Assembly (NCBI RefSeq): GCF_030209355.1
Contig: NZ_JARVSF010000009.1
Span: 186,001-250,000, forward strand
DNA length: 64,000 nucleotides
Source of the DNA: Pseudarthrobacter sp. fls2-241-R2A-127
Lineage (GTDB): Bacteria > Actinomycetota > Actinomycetes > Actinomycetales > Micrococcaceae
Direction of reading: 5' to 3'
The notes under the pieces are model-generated. The model saw nothing but the letters and a program-made list of their open reading frames with translations, was not told the origin of the DNA and made no database searches. The stretch's first letter is position 1. Every line of letters starts with the position of its first letter. Position numbers and translations under genes: made by a program. Below, piece by piece: positions 1 to 8,252 of this stretch.

Positions 1-1039
1 AGACGGAAATTCCGTAACTTGCCGTGGGCAACTCCAGTCCGCCCGGCGCCGCAGCATCGGCCAACCGGCTGCTGATTTCCTCAGCGATTGCCTCCGCGCG
101 CTCGGCGCTGGCCCCGGGAACCAGGATGACGAATTCCTCCCCGCCGTACCTCCCGGTCAGGTCCGTGGACCGTACGGTGGCCACGCAGGCGTCAGCGAAC
201 GCCTTCAGGGCGAAGTCCCCGGCGGCGTGCCCGTAGGTGTCGTTGACCGTCTTGAAGTGGTCAAGGTCGGCCAGGATCAGGGCCCCTGAACCGCCGGTGA
301 TGGTGCGGTCCGCAAGTTGCTCCGCAGCAAGGTCCAGGAACGCCTTGCGGTTCAAAAGCCCGGTGAGGTCATCACGGGTGGCCACCACCCGGAGGGCACG
401 CGTCTGCTGTTCGCTGCTCAGGGCCGCCATGCTGAACGAGACCACCACCAGCAGCACCATGGTCACCAAGGTGGTCACGGCGGAACCGAAGGCCGTGGTG
501 AAAACCGGACCGTCCTGCCCGTCCAGAAGGAATGCCATCCACCGGAACAGGTAGAAGACGGACAGCCCTCCAGCGGCCACCGCCATGGGGATGCGGACCC
601 GCGAGTAGCCCGGTTCCAGGCGCCAGAGCTCATGGGATGCCAGCCCGATGGTGGCGCTCATGGCGGCGAGGAACACGGCCCCGCCGGCCCAGACGTTGGT
701 GGCGGGGTGGTCCGGCACGGCGGCAACCAGCGTGACCAGCGGGATCCCCGTAAAAGCCCACTTCGGCGGCGGCACCGTGCGCAGCGACCGTGCCCCGGCC
801 CAGACCGCCACCGCACCGTACACCAGCACTGCGTTCCCCAACGGGTTGGCCCAGGCCTGGTGGGGGGTGCCGTTCAGCAGGAAGCAGGCCGACCCCGCCA
901 GGAAGCACACCAGGGCAACACACCACCAGCCGCTGTACGGCGAGCGCGTCACCCGGTAGGCGGAAAAGTAGAAGAGGAACACCAGCGCAAGGGCCATCAG
1001 GCCAAAGGCGATGCGCAGGGTTGCGGTGTCCAGAACCAT
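1..1039 (-). CDS. Diguanylate cyclase (GGDEF), membrane-anchored, 3' end cut off by the window
   Basis: The enzyme would make cyclic di-GMP from two GTP at the inner face of the membrane. The N-terminal half is a run of hydrophobic helices (starting MVLDTATLRIAFGLM), a MASE-like multi-helix sensor region. The C-terminal half is a GGDEF domain with the typical TRDDLTGLLNR entry, DLDHFKTVNDTYGH and the signature GRYGGEEF, so the active-site motif is the functional GGEEF form. The reading frame is still open at base 1, near the ASYGIS strand that usually ends the domain, so only the tail is missing. The start at 1039 follows a G-rich stretch about 10 nt upstream; an earlier non-ATG start is possible. 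The input of the sensor region cannot be read from sequence. Confidence 0.88.
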   Translation of the reverse strand, partial: MVLDTATLRIAFGLMALALVFLFYFSAYRVTRSPYSGWWCVALVCFLAGSACFLLNGTPHQAWANPLGNAVLVYGAVAVWAGARSLRTVPPPKWAFTGIPLVTLVAAVPDHPATNVWAGGAVFLAAMSATIGLASHELWRLEPGYSRVRIPMAVAAGGLSVFYLFRWMAFLLDGQDGPVFTTAFGSAVTTLVTMVLLVVVSFSMAALSSEQQTRALRVVATRDDLTGLLNRKAFLDLAAEQLADRTITGGSGALILADLDHFKTVNDTYGHAAGDFALKAFADACVATVRSTDLTGRYGGEEFVILVPGASAERAEAIAEEISSRLADAAAPGGLELPTASYGISV

Positions 1040-1286
1040 ATGCAGGAAGTCCCCCCGAAAAGCCCTAATGCTGCTGCAGCAAGTATCACATCCCGCCGCG
1101 CCGCGCAGAAGAAGCCGCACCATGATTAAGCGCTGCACCCCACACTGGGCGGCAGCTGGAACTTCGCTGGGAACTTCGCCGGAGGCAGCGGAGTTGAACC
1201 GGTTATGGACGACCCTCCTTCACATATGCCGTGGCCCCTCTGCAGCCTGACCGGATCACCGGCCACCACAGGAGAGGGGCGCCCCA

Positions 1287-2648
1287 ATGTATGAATGGAT
1301 CATGCTGGGCATCGGCCTGGTCCTGACCGTCGGTACCGGCTTCTTCGTCGCTGCCGAATTCGCCCTTGTAAACCTTGACCGGCATGACCTTGAGTCCCGC
1401 CAGGCCCGGGGCGAGAAACGCCTTGGCCCCACCATCAAAGCGCTGCGGATCACCTCCACCCACCTGTCAGGTGCGCAGCTGGGCATTACGCTGACCACCC
1501 TCTTGACCGGCTACACCTTCGAACCGGCCATCAGCCGGCTGCTCAGTGGACCCCTGACCTCGCTGGGCGTTCCCGATGCGGTGGTCCCCGCCGTCGGCTC
1601 CGTCGCCGGGATCTTCCTGGCCACGGTCTTTTCGATGGTGGTGGGCGAGTTGGTCCCCAAGAACTTTGCCCTGGCACTGCCCCTGGCCACCGCCAAGGTG
1701 GTGGTCCCGTTCCAGGCCCTGTTCACGGCCGTCTTCAAGCCAGTGATCCTGCTCTTCAACAACACGGCCAACCGGATCATCCGGGGATTCGGGATCGAAC
1801 CCAAGGAGGAGCTCTCCGGTGCGCGCAGCGCGGAGGAGCTGAGCTCCTTGGTGCGCCGCTCCGCCGTCGAAGGCGTCCTGGACCTTGACCATGCCACCCT
1901 GCTGCACCGCACCCTGCGTTTTTCCGAGTACAGCGCAGCTGACGTGATGACCCCGCGTGTGCGGATGGCGGCTGTTGGTGCCGGCGACACCGCGGAGGAC
2001 ATCGTGGCCCTGGCCACAGCCACTGGCTACTCCCGCTTCCCCGTGATCGGCCGCGACCGGGACGAGGTGCTGGGCCTCCTGCACGTCAAGCAGGCATTCG
2101 CACTGCCCCTGGACCAGCGCGCCGCGACCACCGCGACCGGGCTGATGGTCGAACCGCAGCGGGTCCCTGAGTCCATGGGCGTGGACACCCTCCTGGGTCT
2201 TCTCCGCCGGCAGGGGCTCCAGGTGGCCATCGTGTCCGACGAGTACGGCGGCACCGCGGGAATCGTCACGCTTGAGGACCTGGTGGAAGAGATCGTGGGC
2301 GAACTGGAGGATGAACACGACCGCGCGCGTGCCGGCGTGGTCCGCGTTGGCCGGTCTGTCACGTTCGACGCCGGGCTGCGCCCGGATGAACTGCTGGACC
2401 GCACCGGGATCGAAGTCCCCGACGGGGAAGAGTACGACACTGTTGGCGGGTTCGTCACCGACCAGCTGGACCGCCTGCCGGAGCTGGGCGACCAAGTCGA
2501 GGTCGACGGCGGCGCCCTCCGCGTGGAGCGCGTGGCGGGAATGCATGTGGAACGGCTGCGTTTCACCCCCGGCGCATCCGGCGAACCGCCGCGGAGCCCG
2601 CATGAGCGGATCATCGACAACCTGACCCAGGAGCTGACCCATGAGTGA
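1287..2648 (+). CDS. CNNM/CorC-type hemolysin-family membrane protein with CBS pair
   Basis: This 453-residue protein belongs to the HlyC/CorC (TlyC, CNNM) family, implicated in magnesium or other divalent-cation efflux and homeostasis. The domains in order are an N-terminal DUF21/CNNM transmembrane region (roughly residues 1-180, with GFFVAAEFALVNLDR and VVGELVPKNFA), a CBS pair (about 200-330, with SRFPVIGRD and SDEYGGTAGIVTLEDLVEEIVGE), and a C-terminal CorC_HlyC transporter-associated domain (EYDTVGGFV). The start is supported by AGGAGAGG upstream of the ATG. Its last 8 bases overlap the next gene, a paralogue, so the pair is translationally coupled. Transport of a particular ion is inferred from the family only. 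Confidence 0.9.
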   Translation: MYEWIMLGIGLVLTVGTGFFVAAEFALVNLDRHDLESRQARGEKRLGPTIKALRITSTHLSGAQLGITLTTLLTGYTFEPAISRLLSGPLTSLGVPDAVVPAVGSVAGIFLATVFSMVVGELVPKNFALALPLATAKVVVPFQALFTAVFKPVILLFNNTANRIIRGFGIEPKEELSGARSAEELSSLVRRSAVEGVLDLDHATLLHRTLRFSEYSAADVMTPRVRMAAVGAGDTAEDIVALATATGYSRFPVIGRDRDEVLGLLHVKQAFALPLDQRAATTATGLMVEPQRVPESMGVDTLLGLLRRQGLQVAIVSDEYGGTAGIVTLEDLVEEIVGELEDEHDRARAGVVRVGRSVTFDAGLRPDELLDRTGIEVPDGEEYDTVGGFVTDQLDRLPELGDQVEVDGGALRVERVAGMHVERLRFTPGASGEPPRSPHERIIDNLTQELTHE

Positions 2649-3681
2649 CTACCTTCCCGGCATTATCTGGCTGGTGGTGCTGCTTTTGGTGAACGGCTTC
2701 TTCGTGGGGGCGGAGTTCGCCGTGATTTCGGCCCGCCGCTCCCAGATTGAACCGAAGGCGGAGGCGGGCAGCAAGGCGGCCAAGACCACTCTGTGGGCCA
2801 TGGAACACGCGACGCTCATGCTGGCCACCAGCCAGCTGGGCATCACGGTCTGCTCCCTGGTCATCCTGAACGTCTCCGAGCCCGCCATCCACCACCTGCT
2901 GGAAGTCCCGCTGGGCCTGACATCCCTGTCCTACGAGTCAATCAGCATCATCGCTTTCGTTGTGGCGCTGCTGCTGGTGACGTTCCTGCATGTGGTGGTG
3001 GGCGAGATGGTGCCCAAGAACATCTCATTCTCGGTTCCCACCCGGGCTGCCCTTTTGCTCGCTCCGCCGCTGGTCCTGGTGGCGCGGGTGTTCAAGCCGG
3101 TGATCTGGGCGTTGAACGGAATTGCCAACGCGATCCTTCGCCTCTTCAGGGTGGAGCCCAAGGATGAAGCCACCAGCGCGTACACGCTGGATGAGGTGGC
3201 CACCATCGTGGAGCAGTCCACCAGGGACGGAATACTGGCTGACACCACCGGCACCCTGACCAACGCTTTCGAATTCACCGCCAAGACGGTGGCGGATGTC
3301 CAGGTCCCGATGGCGGAGATGGTGTTGCTGCCGGAGTCGGCCACGCCCGCAGATATCCAGCAGGCAGTGGCCGGCCACAGCTACTCCCGGTACATCCTGA
3401 CCAACGGGGCCGGGGAGCCTGACGGCTACCTCCACCTGAAGGACGTTATGGACCTGACCACGGCAGCGAAGTTCCACCAGCCGGTGCCGGCCAAGCGCAT
3501 ACGGCGCCTCGCGTCAGCTTTTGCCGGCGCAGACCTTGAGGATGCGCTGGCCGCCATGCGCCGGACGGGGGCCCACGTGGCCCGGGTGTTCGACGCCGAC
3601 GGCAGGACCACCGGGATGCTCTTCCTCGAGGACATCATCGAGGAGTTGGTGGGCGAGGTGCAGGACGCCACCAGTGCCTAG
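2641..3681 (+). CDS. Second CNNM/CBS (hemolysin-family) membrane protein
   Basis: This is a 346-residue paralogue of the preceding gene. It has the DUF21/CNNM membrane region (VNGFFVGAEFAVISARRSQIE, then VVVGEMVPKNISF) followed by a CBS pair ending in GMLFLEDIIEELVGEVQ. It stops there, so it lacks the C-terminal CorC_HlyC domain of its neighbour and is about 100 residues shorter. The start ATG lies inside the end of the upstream gene with an 8-nt overlap. Tandem long/short pairs of this type recur in Actinobacteria, and the two may form a heteromer; that is inference. Confidence 0.88.
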   Translation: MSDYLPGIIWLVVLLLVNGFFVGAEFAVISARRSQIEPKAEAGSKAAKTTLWAMEHATLMLATSQLGITVCSLVILNVSEPAIHHLLEVPLGLTSLSYESISIIAFVVALLLVTFLHVVVGEMVPKNISFSVPTRAALLLAPPLVLVARVFKPVIWALNGIANAILRLFRVEPKDEATSAYTLDEVATIVEQSTRDGILADTTGTLTNAFEFTAKTVADVQVPMAEMVLLPESATPADIQQAVAGHSYSRYILTNGAGEPDGYLHLKDVMDLTTAAKFHQPVPAKRIRRLASAFAGADLEDALAAMRRTGAHVARVFDADGRTTGMLFLEDIIEELVGEVQDATSA

Positions 3682-3803
3682 CCGGGTTTCCTGCGCCACC
3701 CCCTAGTGCCCGGCGGCGGCGGGAACTAGAGTGGGTGGCGGTCCCGCCTTGCCGTCCCCGGCAGGAGGACGGGTCCCCCTACGAGGGAATGGAGGTGGTT
3801 TTG

Positions 3804-3884
3804 ATGACTGCAGTTGCCGCGCGCCGTGAGCGCCCCGCGAACACCACATCAACCATCCTCTCCCGGCTGCACACGCCTGACTGA
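3804..3884 (+). CDS. Small 26-codon ORF upstream of rsgA (possible leader peptide)
   Basis: The ORF starts at ATG 3804, six nt after a strong GGAGGT ribosome site (3791-3796), and ends at TGA 3882-3884, 51 nt before rsgA. The peptide begins MTAVAARRERP and ends ILSRLHTPD. The leader before it contains a G+C-rich hairpin around 3738-3772. The ending loosely recalls the S-R-x-H motif of annotated actinobacterial putative leader peptides, but the cysteines of that class are absent, so I do not assign it. A strong Shine-Dalgarno sequence and position directly ahead of a housekeeping gene make translation plausible; function is unknown. Confidence 0.5.
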   Translation: MTAVAARRERPANTTSTILSRLHTPD

Positions 3885-3935
3885 CGGCAGCTGCCCATAG
3901 CGCGTGGCACCGGGGACCTTCGCAAGGAAACCATC

Positions 3936-5096
3936 GTGCAGAATTCTTCAGGCAACACCCTGGACAACACCCCAAGCACCATCCAACCAACCGGCGCCCT
4001 CACCGCCTATGGCTACACCGCCGCCGTCGCCCGGCACTTCGATGATCACCCGTGTCCCGGCGCCACGGGACACGGACGGGTGGTCCGCGTGGACCGCACC
4101 CTGCTCCTGGTTGCCGTGGACGACGGGCTGCTCCACCTTCCCTACCCCCTGTCCGGCGAGCCGGCCGTCACCGGCGACTGGGTCTGGATCGGCCAAAACC
4201 GGGCCGGCGGCCGGCAGATCCTGGCGGTGCTCCCCCGCCGCTCGGAGCTCAGCCGCAAACGTGCGTTCGAGGACTCTTCCGAGGAGCAGATCCTGGCCGC
4301 GAACATGCATACCGTGGGGGTGGTGGTGCCGGTGGACCGGCCGCTCACGCACAACAGGCTGGAACGCACCTTGGTGGCGGTATGGGACTCTGGCGCCACT
4401 CCGCTGGTGATCGTCACCAAGGCTGACCTTGCGCAGGTGGCGGACGACGTCGTCGGGAAAGTCATCCTGCAGGCGCCGGGCGTGGAGGTGGTCACCACGT
4501 CCGCCGAGAATGGCGACGGGATCGACGAGCTGATATCCCGTATCCCGTCCGGCGGCACCATCGTCCTGCTGGGTCCGTCCGGTGCGGGCAAATCCACCCT
4601 CATCAATGCGCTGGTGGGCCGGGAGGTCCAGCAGACCGGTGCCGTGCGGTCCGGCGACTTCAAGGGCAAGCACACCACCACGGCCCGCGAACTGGTGCCG
4701 CTGTCCAACGGCACGGTGCTGATGGACACCCCGGGGGTGCGCGGCTTCGGACTGTTCGACGCCGGGGAAGGCCTGGGCGGGATGTTCGGCGATGTGGAGG
4801 AACTGGCCGCCAGCTGCCGGTTCGCCGACTGTGCCCACGGAAATGAACCCGGCTGCGCCGTGCGGGAAGCTATTGACAACGGCGCCTTGGAGGCACGGCG
4901 CTGGAATTCGTACCTGAAGATGCAACGTGAACTCGCGGCGCTTGCCCGCCGCTCCGACATTGCCGCCCAGCGCGCCTACTACCGGGAGTGGCAGCAGAAG
5001 GTGGTCACCGCGGGTAAGTCGCAGCGCTGGGCCGAGCTCGAGGCCTCCGAACGCGGCAGCAGGAACAGCGGGAAAGGTCGGAACCGGAAGCGGTAG
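3936..5096 (+). CDS. rsgA: Ribosome small-subunit-dependent GTPase RsgA
   Basis: RsgA is a circularly permuted GTPase that checks late maturation of the 30S subunit. An N-terminal OB-fold region is followed by the permuted G motifs in the order G4 (VTKADL), G1 (GPSGAGKSTLINAL, near residue 210), G2 region (GKHTTT), and G3 (MDTPGVRGFGL). The C-terminal zinc knuckle CRFADCAHGNEPGC is intact, and a Lys/Arg-rich tail ends the protein. The length of 386 is usual, with about 30 extra residues at the N-terminus. The start is GTG with AAGGAA seven nt upstream. It is preceded by a well-translated-looking 26-codon ORF. Confidence 0.95.
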   Translation: MQNSSGNTLDNTPSTIQPTGALTAYGYTAAVARHFDDHPCPGATGHGRVVRVDRTLLLVAVDDGLLHLPYPLSGEPAVTGDWVWIGQNRAGGRQILAVLPRRSELSRKRAFEDSSEEQILAANMHTVGVVVPVDRPLTHNRLERTLVAVWDSGATPLVIVTKADLAQVADDVVGKVILQAPGVEVVTTSAENGDGIDELISRIPSGGTIVLLGPSGAGKSTLINALVGREVQQTGAVRSGDFKGKHTTTARELVPLSNGTVLMDTPGVRGFGLFDAGEGLGGMFGDVEELAASCRFADCAHGNEPGCAVREAIDNGALEARRWNSYLKMQRELAALARRSDIAAQRAYYREWQQKVVTAGKSQRWAELEASERGSRNSGKGRNRKR

Positions 5097-5171
5097 CGGA
5101 CGTGCCGGAACCGGCACGGGCCATCCTGGCGGCGGTGGATCGGTCACACATGGATTGGATCGGCTGATCCC

Positions 5172-5200
5172 TTGCGTTCGGCATTTCCGCCTCCCATAAT
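5172..5200 (+). promoter_or_regulatory. Predicted aguA promoter
   Basis: A -35 candidate TTGCGT (5172-5177) is separated by 17 bp from a -10 candidate CATAAT (5195-5200). Transcription would begin about base 5206-5207, that is on the first ATG of the downstream frame. The palindromic operator at 5198-5222 overlaps the -10 element and the start point. Assigned by eye from spacing and similarity to consensus. Confidence 0.5.
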
Positions 5201-5222
5201 AAATGAATGGCATTCATTTATT
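5198..5222. promoter_or_regulatory. TetR-type palindromic operator at aguA
   Basis: Arms of 12 bp (AATAAATGAATG and its exact reverse complement) flank one central G. The same sequence, with 10-bp perfect arms, lies between puo and the TetR gene at 16159-16179. Placement over the predicted -10 element and transcription start fits repression. That the TetR protein at 16259-16969 binds here is an inference from the shared palindrome. Confidence 0.75.
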
Positions 5223-6307
5223 CCTCCGCCGTTGGGTCCGCCGCCGCGCCCAACCCAGTTTCGCCTTCTGTTGCCACCGGGATGCCCGCCGAGTGGGAAG
5301 CCCACCAGCGCACCTGGATGGCGTTCCCGCCGCCCAATGAGACCTTTGGTCCCGCGGGCAGCCAAACCCTGGACCGCGCCCGCGCCGCGTGGACCAGGGT
5401 GGCACAGACCATCGCCCGGTACGAGCCCGTTACCGTGGTGGCCGACCCGCGGGACGCCACCGCCGCAAGGGAATGGCTCGGTAGGGGCATCGACGTCGTG
5501 GAGATTCCCCTGGACGACGCATGGCTCCGGGACAGCGGGCCCACTTTCGTACACCAGCCGGACGGTTCGCTGGCCGCCGTGGACTGGATCTTCAACGGTT
5601 GGGGCGCCCAGGAATGGGCGGAATGGGGCAAGGACGAAGCCGTGGCAACCACGCTCGCCGCCACAGCCGGCGTTCCCGTCCGCGCCAGTTCGCTGGTGAA
5701 CGAGGGCGGCGGGTTCCACGTGGACGGCGAAGGAACGGTACTGCTGACGGAGACCGTCCAGCTCGATCCCGGCCGTAATCCCGGCGCCACCAAGGAATCT
5801 GTCGAGGCGGAGGTTTCCGCGGCCCTTGGCACCACAAAGACCATCTGGCTGCCGCGCGGACTCACGCGCGATTACGATGAATTCGGCACGCGCGGCCATG
5901 TGGACATCGTGGCAACCTTCGCCGGACCCGGCACCATCCTGCTTCACCGCCAGGACGACCCCGCGCACCCGGACCACGCCGTCTACCTGCAGCTGAAAAC
6001 CGTCCTGTCCGGCCAGTTGGACGCCCAGGGCCGGCCGCTGCGCATCATCGACGTTCCCGCGCCCACCACCCTCAAGGACGATGAAGGCTGGGTGGACTGG
6101 TCCTACATCAACCACTATGTGGCCAACAACGTGGTGGTGCTGTGCAGCTTCGATGACCCCAACGACGCCATTGCCGCAGGCATCCTGGAACGCGCCTACC
6201 CGGGGCGGACTGTGGAACTGGTGGATGCCCGCGACATCTTCGCCTTCGGCGGCGGCATCCACTGCATCACCCAGCAACAGCCGGCCGCGAAGGAGGATGG
6301 GGCATGA
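5207..6307 (+). CDS. aguA: Agmatine deiminase
   Basis: The enzyme hydrolyses agmatine to N-carbamoylputrescine and ammonia. Family landmarks of the peptidyl-arginine/agmatine deiminase fold are present: MPAEWEAHQRTWMAFP near the N-terminus, WLRDSGPTFV, NEGGGFHVDGEG, GTRGHVDIVATF and the catalytic cysteine in GGGIHCITQQ (about residue 353). The first in-frame start, ATG 5207, sits inside the operator, is immediately preceded by a stop codon and has no ribosome site. With the predicted transcription start at the same base, a leaderless message is likely. The alternative is ATG 5282, which would remove 25 residues that have no family counterpart. The gene overlaps the downstream amidase by ATGA. 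Confidence 0.92.
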   Translation: MAFIYSSAVGSAAAPNPVSPSVATGMPAEWEAHQRTWMAFPPPNETFGPAGSQTLDRARAAWTRVAQTIARYEPVTVVADPRDATAAREWLGRGIDVVEIPLDDAWLRDSGPTFVHQPDGSLAAVDWIFNGWGAQEWAEWGKDEAVATTLAATAGVPVRASSLVNEGGGFHVDGEGTVLLTETVQLDPGRNPGATKESVEAEVSAALGTTKTIWLPRGLTRDYDEFGTRGHVDIVATFAGPGTILLHRQDDPAHPDHAVYLQLKTVLSGQLDAQGRPLRIIDVPAPTTLKDDEGWVDWSYINHYVANNVVVLCSFDDPNDAIAAGILERAYPGRTVELVDARDIFAFGGGIHCITQQQPAAKEDGA

Positions 6308-8076
6308 CGCTGATCGGGGAGCAGAAACGCGTGCCCTCGGCCCGCACGTTCAACGTGGTCGAGGCCAGCATCAGCCGGCTGCGCGCCGCACTCGAATCCG
6401 GCGAGGTCACCAGCGAGGAGCTGGTGGGGCTCTATCTGGAGCGGATCCGGAAATATGACTCATCAGGCATATGCCTGAATGCCCTGGTGGTCATGAATCC
6501 GGAGGCGGTAGCTGAGGCGCAGGCGTCCGACCGGCGCCGGGCGTCCGGTTTCACCCTCGGCCCGCTGGACGGCATTGCGTACACGGCGAAGGACAGCTAC
6601 CAGGCCCGCGGCCTCACGGTTGCCGCCGGATCCCCGGCATTCAAGGAACTGGTGGCGCAGCAGGACGCTTTCACCATTGAACGGCTCCGGGCCGGCGGGG
6701 CAATCCTGATCGGACTTACCAATATGCCTCCCATGGCCAATGGCGGGATGCAGCGCGGGGTCTACGGCCGGGCAGAGAGCCCATACAGCCCGGACTACCT
6801 CACCGCCGCGTTCGCGTCAGGCTCCTCCAACGGCTCCGGAACCGCCACGGCCGCCAGTTTCGCGGCGTTCGGCCTTGCGGAAGAAACCTGGTCCTCCGGG
6901 CGCGCCCCGGCGTCGAACAATGCCCTCTGCGCCTACACCCCCTCCCGCGGCGTGATCTCCGTCCGCGGCAACTGGCCCCTGGTGCCCACCATGGACGTGG
7001 TGGTGCCACATGCCCGGACCATGGCCGACCTGCTGGAAGTCCTGGATATCGTGGTGGCTGACGACGCCGAGGCACGCGGGGATTTCTGGCGCGTGCAGCC
7101 GTGGGTTCCCGTGCCAAAGGCGTCAACCGTCCGCCCGCCGTCGTACGTTGGCCTGGCCGTGCCGGGCGCTGCTGCGGCCGCCGGCGTCCTCGCCGGCAAG
7201 CGGCTGGGCGTCCCCCGCATGTATATCAATGCCGATCCCGCCGCCGGGACCTCCGCCAACCCGGGTATCGGTGGCCCCACCGGGCAGCGGATCGATACCC
7301 GGGCCTCGGTGCTGGACCTCTGGAATGCGGCCAGGCGCGACCTCGAAGCCGCAGGTGCGGAGGTCATCGAGGTGGATTTCCCCGTGGTCTCCAACTACGA
7401 AGGAGACCGGCCCGGCGCCCCCACCATCGCCACGCGGGGCCTGGTGTCCCCGGAGTATCTGCGGCGGGAGATCGTGGACCTGTCGGCCTGGGCCTGGAAT
7501 GACTTCCTTGAGGCCAACGGCGATCCGCAGCTGAACTGCCTCGCCGACGTGGACGGCTCCGCCATCTTCCCCGCCCCCCAGGGTTCGCTGCCCGACCGCT
7601 ACGACGGGTTCGATGACGACATCAGCGACTACCCGGCCTGGATCCGGGAGCACGGCGTTCCCATCCTGGCTGACATTCCGCACTTGCCCGAGGGGCTGGC
7701 CGGGCTGGAAGAAACCCGCCGCGTTGACCTGGAGGACTGGATGGACCGGCTGGGCCTGGACGCCGTGGTGTTCCCGGCAGCTGCCGACGTTGCACCGGCC
7801 GACGCAGACACCAGGAAAGAGTCCGCGGACATCGCGTGGCGCAACGGCGTGTGGGTGGCCAACGGGAACCTGATCCCCCGGCACCTCGGGATCCCCACCG
7901 TCACTGTCCCCATGGGAATCGCGGCAGACCTTGCCATGCCCGTGGGCCTGACCATCGCCGGCAAGGCGTACAGTGACACGGACCTGCTCCGGCTGGCCGC
8001 GGCCTTCGAAGCCACCGGGAACCGCCGTATTCCACCGCCGCGCACCACGGAGGCCGGAGAAGCAAAGGCCTCCTGA
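6304..8076 (+). CDS. Amidase-signature family hydrolase, coupled to agmatine deiminase
   Basis: This 590-residue protein belongs to the amidase signature (GatA-like) family, which cleaves amides with a Ser-cisSer-Lys triad. The lysine is in YTAKDSYQ, the serine-rich loop is SGSSNGSGTATAASF, and the nucleophile loop reads WSSGRAPASNNA rather than the usual DTGGSIRxP, so the pocket differs from GatA. The start ATG overlaps the stop of aguA (ATGA), so the two are co-translated. No nitrilase-type N-carbamoylputrescine amidase (AguB) is visible in the window. This enzyme may fill that step, but the substrate is unproven; another amide or urea-like compound is possible. Confidence 0.85.
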   Translation: MTLIGEQKRVPSARTFNVVEASISRLRAALESGEVTSEELVGLYLERIRKYDSSGICLNALVVMNPEAVAEAQASDRRRASGFTLGPLDGIAYTAKDSYQARGLTVAAGSPAFKELVAQQDAFTIERLRAGGAILIGLTNMPPMANGGMQRGVYGRAESPYSPDYLTAAFASGSSNGSGTATAASFAAFGLAEETWSSGRAPASNNALCAYTPSRGVISVRGNWPLVPTMDVVVPHARTMADLLEVLDIVVADDAEARGDFWRVQPWVPVPKASTVRPPSYVGLAVPGAAAAAGVLAGKRLGVPRMYINADPAAGTSANPGIGGPTGQRIDTRASVLDLWNAARRDLEAAGAEVIEVDFPVVSNYEGDRPGAPTIATRGLVSPEYLRREIVDLSAWAWNDFLEANGDPQLNCLADVDGSAIFPAPQGSLPDRYDGFDDDISDYPAWIREHGVPILADIPHLPEGLAGLEETRRVDLEDWMDRLGLDAVVFPAAADVAPADADTRKESADIAWRNGVWVANGNLIPRHLGIPTVTVPMGIAADLAMPVGLTIAGKAYSDTDLLRLAAAFEATGNRRIPPPRTTEAGEAKAS

Positions 8077-8252
8077 CAGACGCCGCCGCGGTGGCTGTCT
8101 TGGCCGCAGACTTCCGGTGCAGCCTCCATGGCGGCCTCGAACGGCCCGGGGCACTGGCGGACGGCCGCCGCCCGCTCAGCGGAAGTGCCTTGACAGCCCG
8201 CTTTGTTAGCGCTGACAGTGGGATGACCCCGATACCAAGCGAAAGCCACTCA

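Noticed and set aside
317..1129. Plus-strand open frame opposite the diguanylate cyclase
   Set aside because: The minus strand carries a clear GGDEF domain; the plus frame is Gly/His/Arg-rich shadow.
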